From positions 1 to 7,339 of the forward strand of contig JAMDDZ010000029.1 in NCBI GenBank assembly GCA_023488565.1: DNA of 7,339 nt, in the 5' to 3' direction. How positions within the stretch are numbered: position 1 is the first letter of the stretch; every line of letters begins with the position of its first letter. Made by a program: the position numbers and the translations under genes. The stretch is from Bacillota bacterium. Its GTDB lineage: Bacteria > Bacillota > Sulfobacillia > Sulfobacillales > Sulfobacillaceae. Positions 1 through 5,242 of this stretch are shown here, one piece after another. The notes beneath the pieces are model-generated. The model did not search any database. It saw only the letters and a list, made by a program, of their open reading frames with translations, and was not told the DNA's origin.

Positions 1-320
1 GCATACCGTAACCCCAGTTCTCGGCTGAGCGCGAGCGCCGATTTGCCGCCTTTATCGACCGCCATCAGGAAAATGGCTAAAAACCACACCCGCAAGGAGA
101 CTTTGGTACGATGAAAAATCGTGCTGGCCGTGATCGAATCTTGATGTCCACACGCACTGCATTCATACAAGGTGCCGGGCCGTCAGGACCGGTGAACCTT
201 CCCCCACTGGGTGCCCTGACACTGGGGGCAGACAAACCCGTGAGGCCATCGCTCCTGATAGAGGTAATCTTGACAGGCCTCCTCGGTCCCGAATCGGTCT
301 TGCCATTGGACCAACGTCAC
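1..320 (-). pseudogene. IS1595-family transposase, 5' fragment with in-frame stop
   Basis: I found this by translating the minus strand from a GTG at 320 (GGAGG 9 bases upstream). The first 45 codons read as the N-terminus of an IS1595/ISXO2-type transposase: a 'GTEEACQDYLYQERWP' stretch, then CPQC, the first half of a zinc ribbon. A TGA at 185-183 interrupts the frame. The same frame then continues without a gap: a second Cys pair (YECSACGHQ), 'ASTIFHRTKVSLRVWF', 'AIFLMAVDKGGKSALALSRELGLRY', up to the left edge. About 105 codons lie in the window; the family is usually near 300 residues, so the catalytic DDE/DDN domain is outside. The stop sits between the two Cys pairs, so the product should be dead unless the TGA is read through. 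Family assignment is by recognised sequence pattern; the pseudogene call rests on the stop seen here. Confidence 0.85.
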
Positions 321-356
321 CGCACCATTCCTCCCCGAGTTCCCCGATTTTCCCTC

Positions 357-365
357 GTTATAGCA
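357..365 (-). promoter_or_regulatory. Candidate extended -10 promoter of the IS1595 transposase
   Basis: On the minus strand this reads TGC-TATAAC, an extended -10 (TGn plus a 5/6 match to TATAAT). Transcription would begin about 350 and give a leader of roughly 30 bases containing the GGAGG before the GTG at 320. No clear -35 was seen, which is common with extended -10 promoters. Two copies of GAGTTCCC (337-344 and 366-373, plus strand) flank it and may be part of the element end. Confidence 0.4.
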
Positions 366-435
366 GAGTTCCCTCCACTCAGAGACTCTTTCCTGACTTA
401 ACCGTTTATGTATGTTTGCGTATGGCCGCTAGGAC

Positions 436-480
436 TGCCCACTTTCGAAAAGCTGGCCACATTTGTGGTTCACTTAAAAA
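436..480. mobile_element. Possible remnant of IS21-type terminal repeats
   Basis: Three related units follow one another: TGCCCACTTT (436), TGGCCACATTT (454) and TGGTTCACTTA (466). IS21-family elements carry multiple short terminal repeats of the TGGCCCACTTT kind, so this may be a decayed end of such an element. A 12-bp near-palindrome CCACA-TT-TGTGG (457-468) overlaps the second unit. No istA or istB coding sequence is visible, so this is a pattern match only. Confidence 0.25.
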
Positions 481-585
481 TGTATTAAGCGGATGTCTTT
501 CCTGTCCTTCAGAAAGGTGAGTCCGTACCTGCCTTACAAAATCGGCTTGTTTGGCAAGATCCCGATAAACCTTGGTTCCGTTTCC

Positions 586-615
586 TTGAACCTGTAACCG
601 TCACCTGCATAGGAT
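586..615 (+). promoter_or_regulatory. Weak candidate promoter for the small membrane protein
   Basis: TTGAAC (586-591, 4/6 match to the -35 consensus) and TAGGAT (610-615, 4/6 match to the -10 consensus) are separated by 18 bases. Transcription would start near 622, just at the AAAAAGGAG ribosome binding site, giving a very short leader. It is the best candidate before the gene at 638 but not a strong one. Confidence 0.25.
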
Positions 616-637
616 AATGGAAAAAGGAGCCCGAGCC

Positions 638-970
638 ATGAATATCGTGGTCATAGGTTTATTAGTCGTCGCACTGCTAGTGATCGCCGGCACCTTAATA
701 CTGACAGCAAGGATCATCAAGGATCCGCCCCTACATTTCAATTGGTTTCTGCTGCATTTTTCCATTGGCATCGTGGGAATCGTCTCGATCGTAATTTTGG
801 CTATTTTGCATGACTTGTCAGCCGCATCAGCTGCCATCATCTCAAGCATTGTAGCCTATAGCCTCGGCATCTATAGCGGCCGTTCCGCTTCCCCTGCAAG
901 CACTTTGCAAACCCCGGCTATTGAAATCAACCCCAAAACACCAATAGGAAGCGATGTGCCGAAGACATAA
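638..970 (+). CDS. Small three-helix membrane protein, unknown function
   Basis: The product has 110 residues. I chose the ATG at 638 because AAAAAGGAG (621-629) stands 8 bases before it; an in-frame ATG at 617 has no usable ribosome binding site. Three hydrophobic segments are seen at about residues 2-24, 36-57 and 60-80. They are followed by a polar tail of about 30 residues rich in Pro, Ser and Thr. The loop between helices 1 and 2 (KDPPLHFN) is short. No catalytic or binding motif is recognised and I do not know the family. It lies between a mobile-element scar and a convergent regulator gene, with which it shares a terminator; nothing ties it functionally to either. Length, a good ribosome binding site and coherent hydrophobicity support a real gene. 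Confidence 0.65.
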   Translation: MNIVVIGLLVVALLVIAGTLILTARIIKDPPLHFNWFLLHFSIGIVGIVSIVILAILHDLSAASAAIISSIVAYSLGIYSGRSASPASTLQTPAIEINPKTPIGSDVPKT

Positions 971-971
971 A

Positions 972-1011
972 AATCCAGCCGGAAATGGTTCTCATTCTCG
1001 GCTGGTTCTTT
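972..1011. terminator. Bidirectional terminator between convergent genes
   Basis: CCAGCCG (975-981) pairs perfectly with CGGCTGG (999-1005). Inside the 17-base loop AATG/CATT can add a small inner stem. On the plus strand the stem is followed by TTCTTT. On the minus strand it is followed by ATTTTTAT, the better U-tract. It can end both the membrane-protein gene (stop at 970) and the regulator (stop at 1013). Confidence 0.7.
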
Positions 1012-1012
1012 G

Positions 1013-1663
1013 TCATTGGCCGTTGTCAGGGTGCTTGGCAATGCGCTGTTCCAAGTCCTGAATTTGATCCTCCAAATCTGCTTTTTTGGCTTCCAGATGG
1101 CGTTTCGCACGCCGTAAGGCCAACAAACTAGCTTCCTGACTCGGTACTTCAGACTGCTCCCAGCCTGGGCCTCTTCGCCCTTGCATGCGCCCTCTCATCC
1201 CACCTTGAGAACCATGTCCGCCATGTCCGCCGCAACCACAATGTTGCTCTTCTGCATTTCCTAACATTGGTAATCCCCTCTCCCCGTTTTTATCGTTCCA
1301 GGCCCCATCCGGTTCCGGATAAATGCGACACTCGAGATTGCTCAAGTCACTCCATTTCATCCGGACACCGGGTTCTAGCCACCCAGAATCCACTAGATAA
1401 CGAGATGATAATCCCAAGTATTGAGCCGCCATCTCCAGACTGATGTCAGATGCCTGATCCCATCGAGGCTCGTCGGGAATAAATCGGCCAGTTCGCCTGG
1501 CTACGGCTGTGACATCCCCGTATTTGAACCGGCGGTGGCTTACTCGTCCCCTGCCGACACGATAGGTCGGCAACCAACCCTGTTGCGAATACCACCGCAC
1601 GGTTACTGGTGACACCCCTAAAAGTTCTGCGGCATCCTGCACTCGAAGGTAATGGCCAATCAC
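1013..1663 (-). CDS. Two-HTH MerR/excisionase-like regulator with Cys/His/Gly segment and coiled coil
   Basis: The product has 216 residues from the GTG at 1663. I prefer this start to the GTG at 1672 because GAGGTG (1675-1670) is a good ribosome binding site 6 bases before it and itself contains the upstream GTG. Residues ~5-60 form a MerR/excisionase-type winged HTH (YLRVQDAAELLGVSPVTVRW, then a 'GRGRVSHRRF' wing). A second, weaker HTH follows (~75-110: ISLEMAAQYLGLSSRYL). Then comes a segment with HCGCGGHGGHG (~141-151) and Arg/Gly repeats. Residues ~178-210 form a charged heptad-like coiled coil, probably for dimerisation. The Cys/His cluster could bind a metal, but that is inference. It is divergent from the G1 peptidase gene and probably regulates itself, and perhaps the peptidase, through the dyad at 1686-1710. 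The ligand is unknown. Confidence 0.75.
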   Translation of the reverse strand: MIGHYLRVQDAAELLGVSPVTVRWYSQQGWLPTYRVGRGRVSHRRFKYGDVTAVARRTGRFIPDEPRWDQASDISLEMAAQYLGLSSRYLVDSGWLEPGVRMKWSDLSNLECRIYPEPDGAWNDKNGERGLPMLGNAEEQHCGCGGHGGHGSQGGMRGRMQGRRGPGWEQSEVPSQEASLLALRRAKRHLEAKKADLEDQIQDLEQRIAKHPDNGQ

Positions 1664-1669
1664 TCTATT

Positions 1670-1675
1670 CACCTC
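1670..1675 (-). promoter_or_regulatory. Ribosome binding site deciding the regulator start
   Basis: GAGGTG lies 6 bases before the GTG at 1663. The longer reading frame would start at a GTG (1672-1670) that overlaps this site, which has no other Shine-Dalgarno upstream at a normal distance, so the shorter protein is more likely. Confidence 0.6.
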
Positions 1676-1685
1676 AAATTGTATA

Positions 1686-1710
1686 TTACTATAGGATATT
1701 CCTTTAGTAA
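1686..1710. promoter_or_regulatory. 25-bp dyad, likely operator of the MerR-like regulator
   Basis: The left arm TTACTATAGGA (1686-1696) and right arm TCCTTTAGTAA (1700-1710) are inverted repeats matching at 10 of 11 positions around a TAT spacer. It lies 22 bases upstream of the regulator start and overlaps promoter-like AT-rich DNA on the minus strand: TTTACT (1711-1706), then TAATAT (1688-1683) at 17 bases or TATACA (1685-1680) at 20 bases. MerR-type proteins usually bind a dyad between -35 and -10, so the placement fits autoregulation. Binding is inferred. Confidence 0.55.
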
Positions 1711-1743
1711 ATATATTTTTCCCGGTTTTTGTGCTGTTTTGGA

Positions 1744-1764
1744 TATAGTGTTTCCTTTAGACAC
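1744..1764 (+). promoter_or_regulatory. Second operator half-site and -10-like element
   Basis: TTCCTTTAG (1752-1760) repeats exactly the half-site at 1699-1707, offset by 53 bases or about five helical turns. It is flanked by GTGT (1748-1751) and ACAC (1761-1764), and TATAGT (1744-1749, 5/6 match to the -10 consensus) precedes it. The element may serve the peptidase promoter, but no good -35 is seen and the leader would be about 130 bases. Confidence 0.3.
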
Positions 1765-1888
1765 ATACCATCCGCAATGAAAACCTGAGAACGCGCTGAA
1801 TTCTCGTGGATTAGGGAAATTCGTAACGATTTGGCAACATCTGAGCGATGTAATAGCAGTACAGTATAAAAAAGGACGTGATGACGCG

Positions 1889-2962
1889 ATGTCTACAGGA
1901 AAGCGAATTCTAAGCTTGTTGGGTGTGGCTGTCATTGCCGCTGGATCATTTGAGGCAGGGCGCTTGATGCCCCAAACCAGCCCGTTAGCGGCTGGTCACA
2001 CGCCCTCTTCTTTCATTATCAAGAAGACCAAGTGGAATCCGTCTAGCTCCTCCTCAAGCTCGAACCCTGGGAATCCATGGACCTCCGAACCTCCACAAAC
2101 GATTACCATTCCGAACGCATCGACTTCACCTGCATCGGGGTCCCAAAACAGCCAAAGCAGTGGGATCACCGTGGATTCTCCTTCGTCCAACTGGGCAGGG
2201 GTGGTACAACTGGGAAATTCGGAGCAAAGTATTCAAGCATCCTGGGCGGCACCTGGGTTTACCCAAGCGGCACAGCCTGGAAGTTCTATCGCTGAATGGA
2301 TCGGACTCGGCGGAGCCCAATCTTCACAACTCCTTCAGGTAGGAACCATCACCACCGCTAATAATCAGGGCAGTGCCATGACCACCGTATTTTGGGAAGT
2401 ACTGCCCAAAGCCGCCATGCAGACTGCAACGATTCCCACTGGTTCTGCGGTCACCGCACAAATTGTCCCTGCGGGCACTGATCAGTGGCGTCTGATCTTG
2501 AATTTAAAAGGCTCTTCGACGCCGCTTATCGACAAGCTGGTCACCTTGTCCCCCCGACGGGCTCTTGGAGTGGAAAGCTCTGCCGACTGGATTACAGAAG
2601 TACCAATGGGTCAAACGGGGCTGGATTCCTTGGCCCCAGTCTCGTCGACTGTTATGACCAACGTGAAAGCCAATGGGGTTCCATTGGCGCAGATGAATCC
2701 GCAATCGCTGCAAACGGTCGGCCTCTATGGAAACGGGGGGCAATTGTTGGCGGCTCCGGTTTCAGACACCGGATCGATTACCGTTGACACGGTCTATGGA
2801 AACTTGCCGTCGTCCTCCGACCAACCCCCTGGCGTCCAAGGATACGGTGGCGGAGGCTTTGGGCCGGGATCAGGTTGGTACCAAGTGCAAACGACTTCCC
2901 CAAGTAATCCTTGGGGCGGTAACGGCACTAACTACTCTAGTTCCGTAACCTTTGGATGGTAG
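1889..2962 (+). CDS. Secreted glutamic peptidase, family G1 (eqolisin / peptidase A4)
   Basis: The product has 357 residues; the ATG at 1889 follows AAAGGA (1871-1876). It should be an exported endopeptidase active at acid pH that degrades extracellular protein. The N-terminus (KR at 5-6, hydrophobic 7-20) is a signal peptide or membrane anchor. A low-complexity Ser/Pro/Thr linker (~50-97) with a run of seven Ser follows. The G1 domain covers about 98-305: SSNWAGVV (99-106), ASWAAPGF (117-124), AEWIGLGG (135-142), LLQVG (148-152), FWEVLP (168-173) and ADWITEVP (232-239). By alignment in mind with scytalidoglutamic peptidase, Q150 matches catalytic Gln53 and E237 matches catalytic Glu136; their spacing (87) is close to the fungal one (83). 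E170 matches Glu69. The last ~50 residues are a Gly/Pro/Ser-rich tail. The gene stands alone, divergent from the MerR-like regulator. Confidence 0.88.
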   Translation: MSTGKRILSLLGVAVIAAGSFEAGRLMPQTSPLAAGHTPSSFIIKKTKWNPSSSSSSSNPGNPWTSEPPQTITIPNASTSPASGSQNSQSSGITVDSPSSNWAGVVQLGNSEQSIQASWAAPGFTQAAQPGSSIAEWIGLGGAQSSQLLQVGTITTANNQGSAMTTVFWEVLPKAAMQTATIPTGSAVTAQIVPAGTDQWRLILNLKGSSTPLIDKLVTLSPRRALGVESSADWITEVPMGQTGLDSLAPVSSTVMTNVKANGVPLAQMNPQSLQTVGLYGNGGQLLAAPVSDTGSITVDTVYGNLPSSSDQPPGVQGYGGGGFGPGSGWYQVQTTSPSNPWGGNGTNYSSSVTFGW

Positions 2963-2969
2963 ACAACTG

Positions 2970-3000
2970 AAGGCAGCGGCCCTCAACGGGCCGCTGCCTT
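2970..3000. terminator. Strong bidirectional terminator hairpin
   Basis: A perfect 13-bp stem (2970-2982 with 2988-3000, GC-rich core GGCAGCGGCCC) closes a five-base TCAAC loop. It sits 7 bases after the peptidase stop and 10 bases from the end of convergent citrate synthase. The U-tracts are short on both sides (TTAT on plus), but the very stable stem and the flanking A/T pairs make termination of both genes likely. Confidence 0.75.
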
Positions 3001-3010
3001 ATCATGCAGT

Positions 3011-4138
3011 TTATCGCTCTTTTAGTGGTTTGAAGGTTTTGTGGGTCGGCCCTGTATATTCGGCCCGAGGACGAATTATCCTGTTATTGCTGTATTGTTC
3101 TAGAATATGAGCTGTCCAGCCAGATGTTCGCGCGATGGCAAACACAGGAGTAAAGATTTCAATCGGGATGCCCATTGAGGCATAAACCGACCCCGAAAAG
3201 AAGTCCACATTGGGATAAAGTTCTTTGTTTTGGTGAATCACTCGTTCAACTTCTCGCAACATGTTGTACCACTTCAAAGTGCCTGCCTCTTCACCTAATT
3301 GCTTAGACAACCGCCGTAAAATCGTGGCCCGCGGGTCTTCTGTCCGATACACTCGATGGCCAAACCCCATAATCTTTCGTTTATTGGCCAACGCGTTTAC
3401 CACCCAGTTTTCAACCGCTTCTTGATCGCCAATCTCTTCTAACATATGCATCACTTGTTCGTTGGCGCCCCCATGCAAGGGCCCTTTCAAGGTGCCTACA
3501 GCAGAAGTCACCGAAGAATACATGTCCGTTAATGTGGCAGCGGTCACCCGTGCAGAAAATGTTGAGGCATTTAATTCGTGGTCGGCGTGCAATACTAACG
3601 CGGTGTTGAAAATATGTCCATGGGACTGAGGAGCTTCAGTACCGTGCAGCATGTATAAGAAATTTTCCGCTAGACCTAACTTAGAATTAGGTGGTACTAA
3701 TTCCTTGCCTTGATGATGGCGCTCAAAATATGCTACCATCGTCGGAACCTGAGCCACTAGCCGTAATGCCTTGCGATGATTAGCGTCCACCGACATATCC
3801 TGTCCATCGGGATCATAAATCCCAGCTAAGCTAACAGCGGTGCGTAATGCGTCCATCGGCAATGTGTCTTGCGGGAGTGACATGATCATATCAATCACCG
3901 GTTTTGCCAACTCGCGATTGTCCGTCACTAATTGAACAAACTTCGAATATTCCTCTTGGTTAGGCAACTCACCATTCCATAGCAGATAGACTACTTCTTC
4001 AAAACTAGTGCGTTCAGCCAAGTCCACCACGTTGTATCCGCGGTAAACAAGTCTTCCTTCTTTCCCATCTATAAAACAGATATCCGAGGTGCCGGCTACG
4101 ACATCTTCAAGTCCTGCCTTGTATCCAGTATCTGGCAT
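3011..4138 (-). CDS. Citrate synthase
   Basis: The product has 375 residues, the normal length of the short (dimeric, Gram-positive/archaeal) type. It condenses acetyl-CoA with oxaloacetate to citrate and CoA in the cytoplasm, the entry to the TCA cycle. The ATG at 4138 has TAAGGAGG (4157-4150) 11 bases upstream. The N-terminal signature is 'DGKEGRLVYRGYNVVDLAE' (24-42). Catalytic residues are H222 in GPLHGGANE, H261 in MGFGHRVYR and D312 in YPNVDFFSGSVY. H187 in LHADHELNAS and the Arg residues in HRVYRTEDPR fit oxaloacetate binding. 2-Methylcitrate synthases look very similar, but no prp genes are near, so citrate synthase (citZ/gltA-like) is the plain reading. It is transcribed alone, between two terminators. 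Confidence 0.93.
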   Translation of the reverse strand: MPDTGYKAGLEDVVAGTSDICFIDGKEGRLVYRGYNVVDLAERTSFEEVVYLLWNGELPNQEEYSKFVQLVTDNRELAKPVIDMIMSLPQDTLPMDALRTAVSLAGIYDPDGQDMSVDANHRKALRLVAQVPTMVAYFERHHQGKELVPPNSKLGLAENFLYMLHGTEAPQSHGHIFNTALVLHADHELNASTFSARVTAATLTDMYSSVTSAVGTLKGPLHGGANEQVMHMLEEIGDQEAVENWVVNALANKRKIMGFGHRVYRTEDPRATILRRLSKQLGEEAGTLKWYNMLREVERVIHQNKELYPNVDFFSGSVYASMGIPIEIFTPVFAIARTSGWTAHILEQYSNNRIIRPRAEYTGPTHKTFKPLKER

Positions 4139-4302
4139 TGTAATTCAGGCCTCCTTAATGTATTGTCCTCGCCCAGGCTAAAGCTTTAGAGGGCATTAAA
4201 ATTTTCGCCCCTCAAGTAAATTGTACTGCGTTCTTAGCATGACAGATCAGTTTAATTTCATTCTCACTTGAAGGCGCAATTTTGTCGCAATACTGGAAAA
4301 TG
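4139..4302 (-). promoter_or_regulatory. Leader and promoter region of citrate synthase
   Basis: These 164 bases hold no gene. A perfect 12-bp palindrome CTAAAGCTTTAG lies at 4178-4189, flanked by GCCC (4171-4174) and GGGC (4191-4194), about 40 bases before the start codon. It could be an operator or a small leader hairpin. I could not pick a convincing -35/-10 pair; TTGAGG near 4216 on the minus strand has no good -10 at the right distance. Confidence 0.3.
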
Positions 4303-4326
4303 AGGGAGACCTTGTCAGGTCTCCCT
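4295..4326 (-). terminator. Terminator hairpin enclosing the stop codon of the small gene
   Basis: AGGGAGACCT (4326-4317 on the minus strand) pairs perfectly with AGGTCTCCCT (4312-4303). The four-base loop (4316-4313) begins with the last two bases of the TGA stop (4317-4315). A CATTTTCC tract follows on the minus strand. The final four sense codons of the upstream gene thus make the 5' arm. This ends the TetR operon before citrate synthase. Confidence 0.65.
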
Positions 4327-4581
4327 CTCCCACACTTCTTCCCCATCGAGTTGCATACCAGTCGGGGGCAGTGAACCGCGACGCATATGCTGTGTTACCT
4401 CATGGCGGACATATCCCATCACCGCATTTTTTTGCTGATCTAAAGTCCAGTCTACTGGGGGTCTGGGAATGTCGACCACCCGAACCGAGTAACGATCTTT
4501 CTTATACACACCTTCGTAGACCTTAAGGTCTACTCGCCAAACCTCATCCCCTGGTTCAACCTCAATCACATCAATTGCCAT
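4315..4581 (-). CDS. Small protein of unknown function, coupled to TetR
   Basis: The product has 88 residues from the ATG at 4581, which overlaps the end of the tetR-like gene (stop 4573-4571) by 11 bases. AAGGAG lies 15 bases upstream, inside the tetR coding end, and the overlap suggests translational coupling. A longer frame to 4653 exists but would be buried in tetR, so I rejected it. The first ~48 residues look like beta strands with alternating charged and hydrophobic residues (VEPGDEVWRVDLKVYEGVY). A Pro-rich turn (DIPRPPVDW) and an amphipathic helix (LDQQKNAVMGYVRHEVTQHMRRG) follow. There is no Cys, no signal peptide and no membrane segment, so it is probably cytoplasmic. I do not recognise the family. 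Sharing an mRNA with the repressor suggests a related role, which is inference. Confidence 0.65.
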   Translation of the reverse strand: MAIDVIEVEPGDEVWRVDLKVYEGVYKKDRYSVRVVDIPRPPVDWTLDQQKNAVMGYVRHEVTQHMRRGSLPPTGMQLDGEEVWERET

Positions 4582-5176
4582 AACTTTTGGATTCCACTCC
4601 TTCAGTCTGGGATAATCCCCATCCCAGCCAAAAAATGTGCTCAATTTCCTCAAACGCGGTCATTAAAGCGGATTCTGATTCGGACGACCGCACCCACACA
4701 CCTACCGTTTCCGCCAGCGCACCCACGCATGCATGCGCTCCAATAGACGCACGGCTAAGCGTTAGCCCGCTTTCCACCAAGTCTTCCACAATAAATTCCG
4801 CAAACGCATCACGCACCCGCCATAACCGTTCCTCGAACATCGGATTGGCGCCAGCCGCTCTGACCAACACCACCGAAGTGAGCTCAGTGTCATGCGAAAG
4901 GCCTTCCACTACCGCCCAAAAGGATTGCCGCAACTTCTCTGCCGGTTTCATCACCTGGCGCCTGGCCTCCAAAATTTGCTCCATAATATTGCGGTACAGC
5001 TTGTCCATGAGTGCCAGAAAACAATCCTCTTTACTAGCAAAGTATAAGTAAAAGGTTCCTGCAGCACAATTCGCCTCATCAACTATAGCTCGGATGGTAG
5101 CCTGGTGGTATCCGTACTGACTGAATACCTTTTGTGCGGCCTGCAATATTTCGGCACGACGGTCCCGTTCTTCCAC
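4571..5176 (-). CDS. TetR/AcrR-family transcriptional regulator
   Basis: The product has 201 residues, a usual TetR length. The start is GTG at 5176, with AAGGGG 8 bases upstream and AGGAGG a little further. The N-terminal DNA-binding domain is clear: RAEILQAAQKVFSQYGYHQA (7-26), then the HTH with recognition helix 'AAGTFYLYFASKEDCF' (38-53). The rest (~60-190) is the alpha-helical ligand and dimer domain, which is not diagnostic for an effector; its Cys and Trp residues are scattered. It is divergent from the NUDIX gene with 66 bases between starts, and the 21-bp dyad there (5208-5228) is the probable operator, implying autorepression and repression of the NUDIX unit. The small gene downstream overlaps it and should share its mRNA. 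Confidence 0.88.
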   Translation of the reverse strand: MEERDRRAEILQAAQKVFSQYGYHQATIRAIVDEANCAAGTFYLYFASKEDCFLALMDKLYRNIMEQILEARRQVMKPAEKLRQSFWAVVEGLSHDTELTSVVLVRAAGANPMFEERLWRVRDAFAEFIVEDLVESGLTLSRASIGAHACVGALAETVGVWVRSSESESALMTAFEEIEHIFWLGWGLSQTEGVESKSYGN

Positions 5177-5202
5177 CCGTGTTTCCCCTTCCTCCTAGAG
5201 CT

Positions 5203-5211
5203 TGGTATAAT
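5203..5211 (+). promoter_or_regulatory. Extended -10 promoter of the NUDIX gene, overlapping a tetR -10
   Basis: TGG-TATAAT is a perfect extended -10 on the plus strand; no good -35 is present. Transcription would begin near 5218 and give a leader of about 25 bases with the AGAGGAG site. On the minus strand the same bases read TATTAT (5212-5207), a usable -10 for tetR with a start near 5200. The two promoters therefore face each other over one short stretch. Confidence 0.6.
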
Positions 5212-5228
5212 AGGTCTACAATCTATTA
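5208..5228. promoter_or_regulatory. 21-bp dyad, likely TetR operator
   Basis: TAATAG (5208-5213) and CTATTA (5223-5228) are perfect inverted 6-base arms around a 9-base spacer. Size and symmetry suit a TetR dimer. The site covers the -10 elements of both divergent promoters and the expected NUDIX transcription start, so bound repressor would block both directions. Binding is inferred from position. Confidence 0.5.
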
Positions 5229-5234
5229 GAGGAG
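5228..5234 (+). promoter_or_regulatory. Ribosome binding site deciding a TTG start for NUDIX
   Basis: AGAGGAG stands 8 bases before TTG at 5243. The open frame extends up to 5105, but that part lies across the tetR start and upstream of the promoter, so the TTG is the best start. Confidence 0.7.
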
Positions 5235-5242
5235 CCCTTAAT

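Larger units (their letters stand above)
366..637. other. Gene-free stretch beside the transposase remnant
   Basis: I found no convincing coding frame here. The left part should contain the outer end of the IS1595 element, possibly near 366-380 where minus-strand sequence GAGGGAACTC begins, but the partner terminal repeat lies outside the window so the boundary is not proven. The middle (436-480) holds IS21-like end repeats, listed separately. The right part holds a weak promoter and the ribosome binding site of the membrane-protein gene. Confidence 0.5.

Noticed and set aside
183..185. Treating the TGA in the transposase as programmed readthrough or selenocysteine
   Set aside because: Nothing like a recoding element was seen and family members have no such position; a simple nonsense change is more likely.
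111..401. Plus-strand open frame of 96 codons
   Set aside because: It lies antisense to the IS1595 transposase, whose minus-strand translation shows real family motifs; the plus-strand product is rich in Pro and Arg with no pattern.
2039..2064. Serine codon run as a possible slippage or repeat element
   Set aside because: The codons are mixed (AGC, TCC, TCA, TCT type), so it is not a simple nucleotide repeat likely to slip; it is a low-complexity linker.
2077..2787. Several open frames inside the peptidase gene on both strands
   Set aside because: They are frame shadows of a gene with conserved G1 motifs and lack ribosome binding sites and recognisable domains.
4587..5051. Plus-strand 154-codon open frame
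   Set aside because: It is the antisense shadow of the TetR gene, whose HTH is unmistakable; the shadow is Ser/Thr-rich and has no ribosome binding site of note.
5105..5242. N-terminal extension of the NUDIX protein
   Set aside because: It overlaps the tetR start and lies upstream of the extended -10 promoter; AGAGGAG before TTG 5243 gives the normal NUDIX length.
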